Source of the DNA: DATESZ01 sp035283845
GTDB taxonomy: Bacteria > Desulfobacterota > Syntrophia > Syntrophales > JACQWR01
DNA: 22,694 nt
Assembly: GCA_035283845.1 (NCBI GenBank)
Contig: DATESZ010000042.1
Span: 1-22,694 of the forward strand
Direction of reading: 5' to 3'
How positions within the stretch are numbered: position 1 is the first letter of the stretch; each line of letters starts with the position of its first letter. The translations under genes were made by a program, and so were the position numbers. Positions 16,335 through 22,694 of this stretch are shown piece by piece. Below the pieces are notes generated by a model, which worked only from the letters and a program-made list of their open reading frames with translations, ran no database searches and was not told where the DNA came from.

Positions 16335-16439
16335 ATTGGTGACGCGATCATAGCTATGAACTGCAGCGATTGTCATTCGGAAGGCGGCGAAGACATCCCC
16401 GGCGGAGGGGAAAAATAGCCTGAATCTTCTCTTATGAAG
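16335..16439 (+). repeat. copy B of the 105-bp direct repeat: orphan ImcH-like tail with a heme motif
   Basis: It is 94 percent identical to 13870-13974 without gaps. Within the 84 coding bases there are three differences: two are synonymous and one changes the penultimate Lys to Glu. The reading frame is still intact from an ATG at 16326 to the TAG at 16416-16418 and encodes 30 residues ending in the CSDCH heme motif and IPGGGEK, but there is no ribosome site or signal peptide. I treat it as a relic of a duplicated or inserted cytochrome gene. Confidence 0.85.
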
Positions 16440-16484
16440 GGGATGTAAAAACTATCAGTTGAAATTGCGGAAGACAGGTCATCT

Positions 16485-16530
16485 GAATCGGGATAGGTGA
16501 TGGGCTCCCGATCTTCCCCTATCCCGATTC
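16485..16530 (-). terminator. 13-bp perfect stem-loop at the end of the methyltransferase gene
   Basis: GAATCGGGATAGG (16485-16497) and CCTATCCCGATTC (16518-16530) are exact inverted repeats around a 20-base loop. The second arm includes the methyltransferase stop codon. There is no T-run after it on either strand, so if it ends transcription it is not a classical intrinsic terminator; it may also stabilise the 3' end. Confidence 0.4.
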
Positions 16531-17082
16531 CGGTTTCCGGCAGAAGATCTGCGCCACGGCACGCTCGGGGTCGGGTTTAATGCCCTCGTCATAGTAAAGT
16601 ATCTCCCAATCGGAAAACCAGCTCTGCAGTTCCCCATGTTTCAATAAAAAGGCCGGGTTGTGGGGTTTTCCATAGCGGGACTGGTCGACCGTGAACGTTT
16701 CGTAGACCAGGAGTCCCTTTTTCTTAAGGCTTTTCTGAATACAGGGAATCAAGGGACGATGGAGGTAGCTGAATACGAGCATGCCCGCATATTCATCTAC
16801 CGCCAGGGGGCTTCCCTCAGCCTTTTCCAGATCCACCTGCCAGAGAAGGGGCGCAACACCGTTTTTTTCCGCCAGCATGCCTGCGTCTGCCAGGGCCTCT
16901 TCGGAAACGTCACACAGTATCACCGGCAAGCCTTTTTTTGCGAGAAATATTCCATTCCTCCCGTTACCGCAGGCGAGATCCAGAATCGGCCCCGGGGGCG
17001 CATTCCGGCAAAAAAAATCTGCACACTCCTGAAGCAGCAAAGCCGGAGTATGGCGCTTAAGATCGTCATGCCCATTGTCCAT
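16519..17082 (-). CDS. class I SAM-dependent methyltransferase, TehB-like
   Basis: The product is 187 residues. Motif I is ILDLACGNGRNGIFLAKKG (33-51), with motif II acid in VILCDVSEEAL, and the later MLVFSYLHRPLIP and LLVYETFTVDQSRYGKP segments are typical of the TehB/Methyltransf_25 group. Some relatives methylate tellurite or selenite, others are of unknown substrate, so the name is only a family label. It is a single gene divergent from the lipoprotein hydrolase. The start at 17082 has only a weak GAGG about 12 bases upstream. Confidence 0.82.
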   Translation of the reverse strand: MDNGHDDLKRHTPALLLQECADFFCRNAPPGPILDLACGNGRNGIFLAKKGLPVILCDVSEEALADAGMLAEKNGVAPLLWQVDLEKAEGSPLAVDEYAGMLVFSYLHRPLIPCIQKSLKKKGLLVYETFTVDQSRYGKPHNPAFLLKHGELQSWFSDWEILYYDEGIKPDPERAVAQIFCRKPESG

Positions 17083-17159
17083 TTGACAAAAGCCTCACAA
17101 ATACTGTTTGACATTATTGACTAATCGTCATAGATTTTCCCAAAATTGATTCTATGAAC

Positions 17160-17217
17160 AGTGCGACAGGGACGTCTGTCCTTATATTCCTGTCCCCTAT
17201 GCCTCCATTTTCGCACT
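17160..17217. repeat. 58-bp REP-like palindromic element
   Basis: AGTGCGA (17160-17166) and TCGCACT (17211-17217) are exact outer arms. Inside lie GACAGGGACGTCTGTCC and CCTGTCCCC, which can pair in alternative ways (GACAG/CTGTC, GGAC/GTCC). I recall similar 'GACAGGGACGTCTGTCC' sequences as dispersed intergenic palindromes in deltaproteobacterial genomes. A second, independent inverted repeat, TCATAGA (17128-17134) and TCTATGA (17151-17157), precedes it. The region is the start of the lipoprotein gene, so it may affect its expression. Confidence 0.5.
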
Positions 17218-17229
17218 TGATGAATCCAT

Positions 17230-18333
17230 ATGAAACTGTCCGATATCTTTTTATACCTGTGTATAGCATTGTTATTGCTTTCCTGCACGCACAATCCCGT
17301 TCCTTTCAACGAGGCGCTGTGGCGTAAACAGGTGGAGAATCAAAGTGCCGAGAAACTTTACGCGGCTCATTTTAAATACGGTAAATACTTCGCCCCCTGG
17401 ATGTCCAGTGAAGGCAAAGGATTTTGGCGCTTTTTGGAATGGAAACTCTCCCCAAAGGCTTCTTACACAGAGGAAGAAAAAGTGTTTCTGCCGAAGTTCA
17501 TCCCTGACCTGAAAACCCGAATTAAAACCTTGCCGGCTGGGGATTTTATTGCCTGGGTTGGTCATAGTACTTTTCTCATGCGTCTGCAGGGGAGTTATTG
17601 GATCACGGACCCGATCTTTTCAGAGAGGGCGTTTCTCCCCAAGCGAGCAACCCCCCCAGCTATTACGGTTGAGGAACTCAAAGAGATTACCTTAGAGCTG
17701 AACGTGCTGATTTCCCATAATCATTACGATCATCTTGATGAGAACAGCATTCATTCCTTGCCGGAAAATACACGATTTTTCGTACCCCTTGGTCTCAAGG
17801 AATACGTTGCATCCCTTCACAAAGGGGAAGTTCGGGAATTGGACTGGTGGCAAGAGAACGATGCGGGGAAAGGTCAAAAGGTCATCTGTTTGCCGGCCCA
17901 GCACTGGTCAAGACGGATCGGCCAAGATACCAACGGCACCCTTTGGGCGAGCTTTATGGTGCTTACCCCTGAAACCACGATCTACTATGGAGGAGACAGC
18001 GGCTACTTCGTCGGCTACAAGGAATTCGGCAGAAAGTTTCCACCCGTCGAATACGCTCTTCTCCCTACCACTGCTTACCATCCCCGATGGTTCATGCATT
18101 ATGCCCATATGAATATTCCGGAAGCTCTCGATGCATTCCAAGACTTGGGGGCAAAACACTTCATTCCCACCCAGTGGGGCGCCTTCTCTCTCGGAGATGA
18201 GCCCCCCGGATATGCAGGCTTGGATTTGCGGAGGAACATTGCGGATCGACATCTTGATCCCTCCCGATTTATCATCATGGACATCGGACAAATCGAACGC
18301 ATTCCGCAAAGGATCATCAAGGGTGCAAATTGA
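17230..18333 (+). CDS. lipoprotein metallo-beta-lactamase-fold hydrolase, NAPE-PLD-like
   Basis: The product is 367 residues. A lipoprotein signal, LYLCIALLLLSC, places the lipobox Cys at residue 19. The metallo-beta-lactamase core follows: WVGHSTFLMRL (110-120), DPIFSERA with D127, the zinc motif SHNHYDHLD (H163, H165, D167, H168), LPAQHWSRR, YYGGDSGYF and a late HFIPTQWGAF. This arrangement, including the N-terminal FRxL-like segment and 'GHSTxL', is that of the N-acyl-phosphatidylethanolamine phospholipase D-like (UlaG-related) branch. It is probably anchored in a membrane facing the periplasm; substrate unknown, a phosphodiester or lipid is a guess. No good ribosome site precedes ATG 17230; the start rests on the signal peptide. 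Confidence 0.87.
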   Translation: MKLSDIFLYLCIALLLLSCTHNPVPFNEALWRKQVENQSAEKLYAAHFKYGKYFAPWMSSEGKGFWRFLEWKLSPKASYTEEEKVFLPKFIPDLKTRIKTLPAGDFIAWVGHSTFLMRLQGSYWITDPIFSERAFLPKRATPPAITVEELKEITLELNVLISHNHYDHLDENSIHSLPENTRFFVPLGLKEYVASLHKGEVRELDWWQENDAGKGQKVICLPAQHWSRRIGQDTNGTLWASFMVLTPETTIYYGGDSGYFVGYKEFGRKFPPVEYALLPTTAYHPRWFMHYAHMNIPEALDAFQDLGAKHFIPTQWGAFSLGDEPPGYAGLDLRRNIADRHLDPSRFIIMDIGQIERIPQRIIKGAN

Positions 18334-18373
18334 GGCAGTCCATCAGTGAATTGTTTTTTCAGGTTGGTTTGCC

Positions 18374-19387
18374 TTAAAACCGGGTACGCAATGTGAGATA
18401 AAAGCCTACGTCCGGTGATGCCTTGCCGTTCAGATCTTCCGAAAGCCCGATGTCGAGCGTTGTTTTTTCCGAGAATCCGATAGTTCCTCCGGCAATAAGC
18501 TGTGAACCAGTGACCGCAATCTCGTCAAGAACGCTGTCGTTGAAAAAGGGGGTATGCCCATCGGCCTGCACCTTAAGTACAAGCCACGACAAAGGCGCCC
18601 ACCCAAGCCCCAGGGTGCCGAAACCGGCCCATCTTTTTTGCAGCTCCGGCAAGACATTGCCTTCCGTCAGGTAAAGCACGCCGACGGAGCCGTAAAGTCC
18701 CCAAATACTGCCGGAAGCCAGCATGCTTTCCGTCTTTCCTGAAAGCCATAGGGCGATGTCCGTGCCACCGCTTCCCCGGAGCTGATCGCTGTCCCCCGTG
18801 GGCAGTTTAAGACCGAGGTTTAAGGCCAGCCCCTGCCGGGTCTCGCCTCCCCTTTGATACAACTGAAATGCAGTAGTCAAGGCCAGGTCTCCTATACCGG
18901 AATTGGAGTTATCTACACGGACTTTGTCGACGCCGTTGCGCCGATAACGATATCGCAGGCGGTTCCGCGGCGCCTGATCGCGTCCTCCCTGCGGGAGACC
19001 AAAGGCGCTATGAAAGCCTTCTATAGAACTGTCAAGAAATCCGCCGCCGTGGCTTATATAGGGTATCTTAACGCCGACCTCCAGGCGGGGCAATAAGCCA
19101 TGACGCGCCATCAGGGTAAAACGGGTTGTTTCACCGTCAAGGATGATGGATTCCTGAGGATAATCATCGACAACGTAGTTACTGGATAAAACGGCGTTCA
19201 GTCCCACTTCCGTACGCCCCTCGGGAAGCAGGAGCGCGTTACCCGCACCCGGCAGCCCATATATCTGCACCAGAGGGTTTTGATTGGAACTTTCAAAGGG
19301 AACGATTTCCATGGCTGAGACAACAGCAGGCATCATTAGACCGATAACGCATAAGGAGGCTACCGCAGCAGCAAAAGTCTTCATCAT
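18374..19387 (-). CDS. DUF3187-type outer-membrane beta-barrel protein
   Basis: The product is 337 residues from the Met at 19387 (MMKTFAAAVASLCVIGLMMPAVVSA, a signal peptide cleaved after SAMA-like residues). The mature part has short alternating strands rich in Gly and aromatic residues (LEVGVKIPYISHGGGFLD, GLALNLGLKLPTGDSDQL, LDIGLSEDLNG) and ends in a terminal Phe (YLTLRTRF), the mark of an outer-membrane barrel. I recognise it as DUF3187. The frame is open 34 codons further, but that would run into the VWA gene and remove the signal peptide. It starts 25 bases after the VWA stop, third in the MoxR operon. Function unknown. Confidence 0.82.
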   Translation of the reverse strand: MMKTFAAAVASLCVIGLMMPAVVSAMEIVPFESSNQNPLVQIYGLPGAGNALLLPEGRTEVGLNAVLSSNYVVDDYPQESIILDGETTRFTLMARHGLLPRLEVGVKIPYISHGGGFLDSSIEGFHSAFGLPQGGRDQAPRNRLRYRYRRNGVDKVRVDNSNSGIGDLALTTAFQLYQRGGETRQGLALNLGLKLPTGDSDQLRGSGGTDIALWLSGKTESMLASGSIWGLYGSVGVLYLTEGNVLPELQKRWAGFGTLGLGWAPLSWLVLKVQADGHTPFFNDSVLDEIAVTGSQLIAGGTIGFSEKTTLDIGLSEDLNGKASPDVGFYLTLRTRF

Positions 19388-19412
19388 GTCTACATTACAC
19401 CTTCCGAAAAAT

Positions 19413-20606
19413 TCAGTTGCGGGCCATAAGATGCAGCACCGCCTTCTCCAGCCCGTCAAGAGACAGTTCAAACATGGGAAAGACGTCATGGAGAGCGCTG
19501 ATGGTCCAGGTATAACCCCAGATCTTCTCGGCCTGAGGATTCAACCAGACAGCATGGCGAAAGGTTTTGGCCAGGAACTTCATGCGGTCGATGCTCGGCA
19601 TCGCTTGGCGTTGATTTATGTAAATGGCGCCTTGAGGGTGCGTGAGTTCGTAGGGGGCCATGCTGGCGTCGCCTACGAAGACCAGTCTCGTTTCCGGATC
19701 TTTTCGAATGAATTCATCTATGGATTCCGGTTTATACTGGCGCTGGGGATCAAGCCAGACATGATCATAGATGGTGTTATGGAAATAATATATTTTGAGA
19801 TCCTTGAACTGCGACCGGGCATAGTTAAAGAGGGTTTTAACGACAGCTATGTAAGGGTCCATTGACCAGCCGCCGTTGTCTATCAGCAGGATCACCTTGA
19901 GACGATCGGTGAGCCGGCGGTCAAAAATAATTTCAATCTCTCCGGCGTTGCGCATGGTTTCATAGATGGTTTTATCGACGTTTACCACGTCTTTTGGACC
20001 GGATGGCACCATTTGCCTTAACCGTTTCAGGGCCTCGCCGATCTGAAACTCCGTCAGGGGACCATCCTGGGAATAATCCTTATAGCGACGCTCCATGGCG
20101 ACCTTGATAGCCGATTTATTCCGGGAGGCCCCACCGATGCGCATCCCTCCGGGGTGATACCCGGAATGTCCCACGGGCGAGGTGCCGCCCGTGCCAATCC
20201 ATTTGTGGCCTCCGTGATGCTGGCCATCCTGTTCCTTGAGCCGGTCAAGGAAATATTTTAACAGGTCTTCGGGGGTGTATTGCTCCAGCTCTTTCTCGTC
20301 GATGCCTAAGGCCCTGGCCATGTCTGCAGGATTGTTTAGCCATTCCTGAAGAAGCATTTGCGCAATCTCCGTCAATTCCAGTTCATCGGGCTCCGTTACG
20401 GCCACCCCTTTGAAAATGTGCGCAAAAATACGGTCATATGTGTCAAAGTACCGTTCGCTCTTGATAAGGATGGCGCGGGCCGCTGTGTAAAAATCGTCGA
20501 CAGTGTTAATCAGCCCCATGCTCATGGCCTGTTGCAATTTCAGAAATGATGTAGGTGTAACAGGGACCCCTTTTTCTCTCAAGGCGTAAAAGAATCCTAC
20601 AAACAA
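19413..20606 (-). CDS. VWA-domain (CoxE-like) protein
   Basis: The product is 397 residues. It starts MFVGFFYALREKGVPVTPTS, the common opening of CoxE-like proteins paired with MoxR ATPases, has a Gly/His-rich hinge near 129-160, and a C-terminal von Willebrand A domain. Its metal site is degenerate: LLIDNGGWSMDPY (D243) in place of DxSxS, as often in this subfamily. A second element, RLVFVGDASMAPYEL, follows. The start codon is TTG at 20606 with a GGGGGAAC purine run upstream; there is no ATG at that position. It works with MoxR as an adaptor that selects a client, often for metal centre insertion or complex assembly; the client here is not known. It lies 12 bases after the MoxR stop. Confidence 0.88.
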   Translation of the reverse strand: MFVGFFYALREKGVPVTPTSFLKLQQAMSMGLINTVDDFYTAARAILIKSERYFDTYDRIFAHIFKGVAVTEPDELELTEIAQMLLQEWLNNPADMARALGIDEKELEQYTPEDLLKYFLDRLKEQDGQHHGGHKWIGTGGTSPVGHSGYHPGGMRIGGASRNKSAIKVAMERRYKDYSQDGPLTEFQIGEALKRLRQMVPSGPKDVVNVDKTIYETMRNAGEIEIIFDRRLTDRLKVILLIDNGGWSMDPYIAVVKTLFNYARSQFKDLKIYYFHNTIYDHVWLDPQRQYKPESIDEFIRKDPETRLVFVGDASMAPYELTHPQGAIYINQRQAMPSIDRMKFLAKTFRHAVWLNPQAEKIWGYTWTISALHDVFPMFELSLDGLEKAVLHLMARN

Positions 20607-20618
20607 GACGTTCCCCCT

Positions 20619-21470
20619 TTACAAACGCATACGGACGGATTGCTGGGCGGCGATCTGAAGATCTCCGCTTTTCTTGAACAGAACGCCAAGGTAGGGCACA
20701 TTCCCCAAATTAAGCGCCTTTACCTTGAAATCTGGATCGGCTTTCAGCGCCCTGATCCAGTTAATCAATTCCCGTGTGGCCGGTTTCTTTTCCACTCCCC
20801 GCAATGTCCGGAGGCGATAAAAAGCGCCCATGCAGGCCTCCACAAGGTCTTTGCTCAATCCGGGGAAGTGCACGCCAATGATGCTCCTCATCGTGTCCGG
20901 TTCCGGGAAGGCGATGTGGTGAAAATTGCACCTCCCCAGGAAGGGGTCGGACAGGTCTTTTTTGGCGTTGGACGTAATGACGATCACCGGCCTGTGTTTT
21001 GCTTTGATGGTCTTATCGATTTCCATGATGTCGAATTGCATTTGATCCAGAACATCGAGCATATCATCCTGGAAATCCGTGTCGGCCTTGTCGATCTCGT
21101 CAATGAGGAGGACGGTGCGAATGTCGGCCACAAAGGCCTGACCGATTTTCCCCATCTTGATGTATTCCTCAATGTTGCTCACATCGCGCTTCGAATCGCA
21201 GAAACGGCTGTCATTAAGCCGGGTCAGCGTATCGTATTGATAGAGCGCCTCCAGGAGCTTCATACTGGATTTTACATTAAGCACAACCAATGGCATCTTC
21301 AAACTTTCGGCAATGGCGTGAGCCAGCATGGTCTTGCCTGTGCCCGGCTCGCCTTTAAGCAGGAGCGGCATCTCCAGCGCCATGGAAACGTTAACAATGC
21401 TGGCAAGTTCGTCGTCCAGGACGTATCGCGCCGCACCCTCAAACTTGCTAATCTGGTTTTCTTTTCCCAT
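20619..21470 (-). CDS. MoxR-family AAA+ ATPase
   Basis: The product is 283 residues. Walker A is GEPGTGKT (40-47), Walker B LLIDEIDKAD (121-130), sensor 1 sits in VIVITSNAKKDLSDPF, and the arginine-finger region follows in FLGRCNFHHIAFP. MoxR ATPases act as chaperones with a VWA partner in the cytoplasm. It is the first gene of the moxR-VWA-DUF3187 operon. GGGAGAAG precedes the ATG, and a hairpin (21491-21511) sits in its leader. Confidence 0.92.
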   Translation of the reverse strand: MGKENQISKFEGAARYVLDDELASIVNVSMALEMPLLLKGEPGTGKTMLAHAIAESLKMPLVVLNVKSSMKLLEALYQYDTLTRLNDSRFCDSKRDVSNIEEYIKMGKIGQAFVADIRTVLLIDEIDKADTDFQDDMLDVLDQMQFDIMEIDKTIKAKHRPVIVITSNAKKDLSDPFLGRCNFHHIAFPEPDTMRSIIGVHFPGLSKDLVEACMGAFYRLRTLRGVEKKPATRELINWIRALKADPDFKVKALNLGNVPYLGVLFKKSGDLQIAAQQSVRMRL

Positions 21471-21490
21471 AATTCTTCTCCCTAAAAATT

Positions 21491-21511
21491 AAAGACCCGA
21501 ACCGGGCCTTT
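21491..21511 (-). terminator. leader hairpin, attenuator-like, ahead of moxR
   Basis: In minus-strand RNA, AAAGGCCCG and CGGGTCTTT pair over 9 bp (one G-U) around a GTT loop, followed by AATTTTTA. It looks like an intrinsic terminator but lies only 20 bases before the MoxR start. It could be an attenuator or end transcription arriving from beyond. Confidence 0.4.
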
Positions 21512-21621
21512 CGTTATTTTTGAAATCCTGACGGTAATTAATATAACACTCTCTCAATGTCCACAGAAGATTCTAATAAATTTCCCATAAAATTGCCACT
21601 ATTTTTTTCATTTCTGTTTAT

Positions 21622-21688
21622 ATGAAAATGCCCCCTCCCTGTATCCCTCCCCCTCGACGGGGGAGTGAGGGGTGGGGGTGATTTTCAT
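21622..21688. repeat. 67-bp palindromic intergenic element
   Basis: Outer arms ATGAAAAT (21622-21629) and ATTTTCAT (21681-21688) are exact; inner arms CTCCCCC (21647-21653) and GGGGGAG (21659-21665) surround a 5-base loop, and most of the sequence between is C-rich on one side and G-rich on the other. This has the look of a dispersed REP or MITE-type element. Only one copy is in the window. Confidence 0.55.
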
Positions 21689-21697
21689 CCTTCGTTG

Positions 21698-21724
21698 TGC
21701 CCGACCCGGGCATGGGGGTTTTTT
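21698..21724 (+). terminator. hairpin with trailing T-run
   Basis: TGCCCG (21698-21703) and CGGGCA (21707-21712) form a 6-bp stem with a 3-base loop; six T follow at 21719-21724 after a short G-run. There is no plus-strand gene upstream for it to end, so it may just insulate the SPFH promoter. Confidence 0.3.
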
Positions 21725-21770
21725 CATTTCCCGATAGATTGGGAAAAACAGATAGCGGGCTTCACGTAAT

Positions 21771-21794
21771 AAATTGCTGTAAAAATTGCTGTAA
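21771..21794 (+). repeat. two tandem 12-bp repeats upstream of the SPFH promoter
   Basis: AAATTGCTGTAA occurs exactly twice in tandem (21771-21782 and 21783-21794), and ends four bases before the -35 box. The position suits an activator site. Confidence 0.5.
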
Positions 21795-21798
21795 TAAA

Positions 21799-21828
21799 TT
21801 GACAACAGCCCTATCCTTAGGGTATTCT
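21799..21828 (+). promoter_or_regulatory. sigma-70-type promoter of the SPFH gene
   Basis: A perfect -35 TTGACA (21799-21804), an 18-bp spacer and a -10 TATTCT (21823-21828) precede the gene by about 80 bases. The spacer contains the palindrome CCCTA-N4-TAGGG (21809-21822). Confidence 0.5.
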
Positions 21829-21863
21829 TCCGAACAGGAGAAAAAAAGTAAGTTAAGGATAGG
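21810..21863. promoter_or_regulatory. 10-bp inverted repeat spanning the -10 box and likely transcription start
   Basis: CCTATCCTTA (21810-21819) and TAAGGATAGG (21854-21863) are exact inverted repeats with 34 bases between them. One arm is in the promoter spacer, the other in the leader, so it is best read as a pair of half sites for a repressor, not as an RNA hairpin. Confidence 0.4.
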
Positions 21864-21911
21864 AATAACATATCGGCAAGCCCTTAAAGTGGGAACTAAG
21901 GAGGTAACATT

Positions 21912-22694
21912 ATGTACGAGAGAGATGCTGATCGGGCAAAGGAAGCAATGCAGGAAATAATGAGGAAGGGCCCTTTGAAAACACTGATAATTATCGGCGC
22001 CGTTGCGATCTTCCTTCTTTTCTTGAGACCATGGGTGCAGGTCGGTGCGGGAGAAAGGGGGATCGTCATGAATTTCGGCGCTGTCCAAAAGGTAGTGCTG
22101 GCGGAGGGTTTGCATTTCAGGATACCTGTGATGCAGGAAGTCGTTATTATGGATGTCAAGGTGCAAAAGGCGCTGACCGATGCGGAGGCTTCTTCTGCCG
22201 ATCTACAGGATGTCAGTTCCCGCGTTGCCTTGAACTATCATGTGGCTCCCGACAAGGCCAATATCGTCTATCAAACCATAGGCATCCAATTTAAGGAGCG
22301 CATTATAGACCCGGCCATTCTGGAAGTCGTGAAGGCGGTATCGGCCAGATACACTGCCGAGGAGCTGATCACCAAGAGACCGGCCGTCAGCGAGGCGATA
22401 CGCTCCTCCATGAAGGAAAGGCTTGCGGCTTATAATATTGCCGTGGACGCCGTTTCCATAGTTAATTTCAGTTTTTCCAAAACCTTCATCGAGGCCATTG
22501 AAGCAAAACAGGCGGCGGAACAGCTTGCCTTAAAGGCCAAAAGGGATCTTGATAGAATTAGGATAGAAGCGGAACAGAAAATCACTGCAGCCCGGGCGGA
22601 AGCGGAGTCGCTCAGATTGCAGAGAGCAAATATTTCGCCTGATCTTATTGAGTTGAGAAAAATCGAGGCCAATATGAAGGCGATAGAAAAATGG
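21912..22694 (+). CDS. SPFH/prohibitin-family membrane protein, 3' end missing
   Basis: The frame runs from the ATG at 21912 to the window edge (261 codons, no stop). AAGGAGG at 21898-21904 is seven bases ahead. A single N-terminal membrane helix (LKTLIIIGAVAIFLLFL, about 22-38) is followed by an SPFH/Band 7 domain: VGAGERGIVMNFGAVQKVV, LAEGLHFRIPVMQEVVIMDV and RYTAEELITKR. Then comes a long charged coiled coil (AKQAAEQLALKAKRDLDRI and repeats of heptad-like AE/AR). This is the prohibitin branch, which forms large ring or cage assemblies around membrane proteases such as FtsH. It is divergent from the MoxR operon. The C-terminus is not visible. Confidence 0.92.
   Translation, partial: MYERDADRAKEAMQEIMRKGPLKTLIIIGAVAIFLLFLRPWVQVGAGERGIVMNFGAVQKVVLAEGLHFRIPVMQEVVIMDVKVQKALTDAEASSADLQDVSSRVALNYHVAPDKANIVYQTIGIQFKERIIDPAILEVVKAVSARYTAEELITKRPAVSEAIRSSMKERLAAYNIAVDAVSIVNFSFSKTFIEAIEAKQAAEQLALKAKRDLDRIRIEAEQKITAARAEAESLRLQRANISPDLIELRKIEANMKAIEKW

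Larger units (their letters stand above)
16103..16518. other. 416-bp non-coding scar region
   Basis: No intact gene is seen here. It contains coding-like debris on the minus strand (16122-16333), copy B of the 105-bp repeat (16335-16439) and one arm of a stem-loop (16485-16530), each described separately. Confidence 0.6.
21471..21911. promoter_or_regulatory. 441-bp divergent intergenic region with repeats and promoter
   Basis: No gene is seen here. It contains a leader hairpin for the minus operon (21491-21511), a 67-bp palindromic element (21622-21688), a hairpin with T-run (21698-21724), two tandem 12-bp repeats (21771-21794), and the promoter and inverted repeat of the SPFH gene (21799-21863), all listed separately. 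Confidence 0.6.

Noticed and set aside
16326..16418. Thirty-codon heme-motif mini-protein in repeat copy B as a functional gene
   Set aside because: It has no signal peptide or ribosome site, and is explained by duplication of the end of the ImcH-like gene.
1..22694. tRNA genes, rRNA, CRISPR arrays, insertion sequences
   Set aside because: I looked on both strands and saw no cloverleaf-like segments, spaced identical repeats or transposase motifs that I could support.

Overview
The window looks like part of the chromosome of a strictly anaerobic, cytochrome-rich bacterium, most likely a member of the Desulfobacterota (old Deltaproteobacteria: Syntrophales, Geobacterales and relatives). The reasons are ferredoxin-linked indolepyruvate oxidoreductase with a TrpB2, three inner-membrane multiheme or iron-sulfur electron-transfer modules (24 c-type heme motifs in about 4.6 kb), FdhE, a UroD-corrinoid methyltransferase fusion, and a MoxR/VWA pair. 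The lineage is an inference from gene content. There is no rRNA, tRNA, CRISPR array, phage gene or transposase in the window.

Left part, 1-5400 (GC-rich): the 3' end of a carboxymuconolactone decarboxylase-family gene on the plus strand faces a tightly packed minus-strand operon read trpB2 -> FrhB-like Fe-S flavoprotein -> iorA -> iorB, with 1-4 base overlaps between the last three genes. It probably handles indole or aryl-pyruvate metabolism with ferredoxin. Base composition drops sharply just upstream of trpB2.

Centre, 5600-14000 (AT-richer): fdhE and nth overlap on the minus strand. A minus-strand operon then encodes a membrane-anchored octaheme cytochrome c, a Tat-exported four-cluster ferredoxin and an NrfD-type quinone-reactive membrane protein, with no molybdoenzyme subunit. 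Across a 485-bp divergent intergenic region holding two GGTG-N4-CACC dyads spaced 22 bp apart lies a plus-strand pair: a nine-heme cytochrome c/cytochrome b fusion with the architecture of Geobacter CbcL, and a seven-heme, three-helix NapC/NirT-type cytochrome with the architecture of Geobacter ImcH. This is the most interesting region of the window: several alternative quinone/periplasm electron exits lie back to back.

Scar region, 13870-16530: the last 84 coding bases of the ImcH-like gene, plus its stop codon and some downstream sequence (105 bp, 6 mismatches), recur 2465 bp further on. The two copies bracket an RpoH sigma-factor fragment, a CmuA-like UroD-corrinoid fusion that lacks the expected cobalt-ligand histidine, and a stretch of coding-like debris.

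Right part, 16500-22694: a TehB-like methyltransferase, a lipoprotein metallo-beta-lactamase of the NAPE-PLD type, then a minus-strand operon of MoxR AAA+ ATPase, CoxE-like VWA protein and a DUF3187 outer-membrane-type protein. Divergent from this is an SPFH/prohibitin-family gene that runs off the end of the window. The intergenic region upstream of it carries palindromic repeats, tandem 12-bp repeats and a good sigma-70-type promoter.
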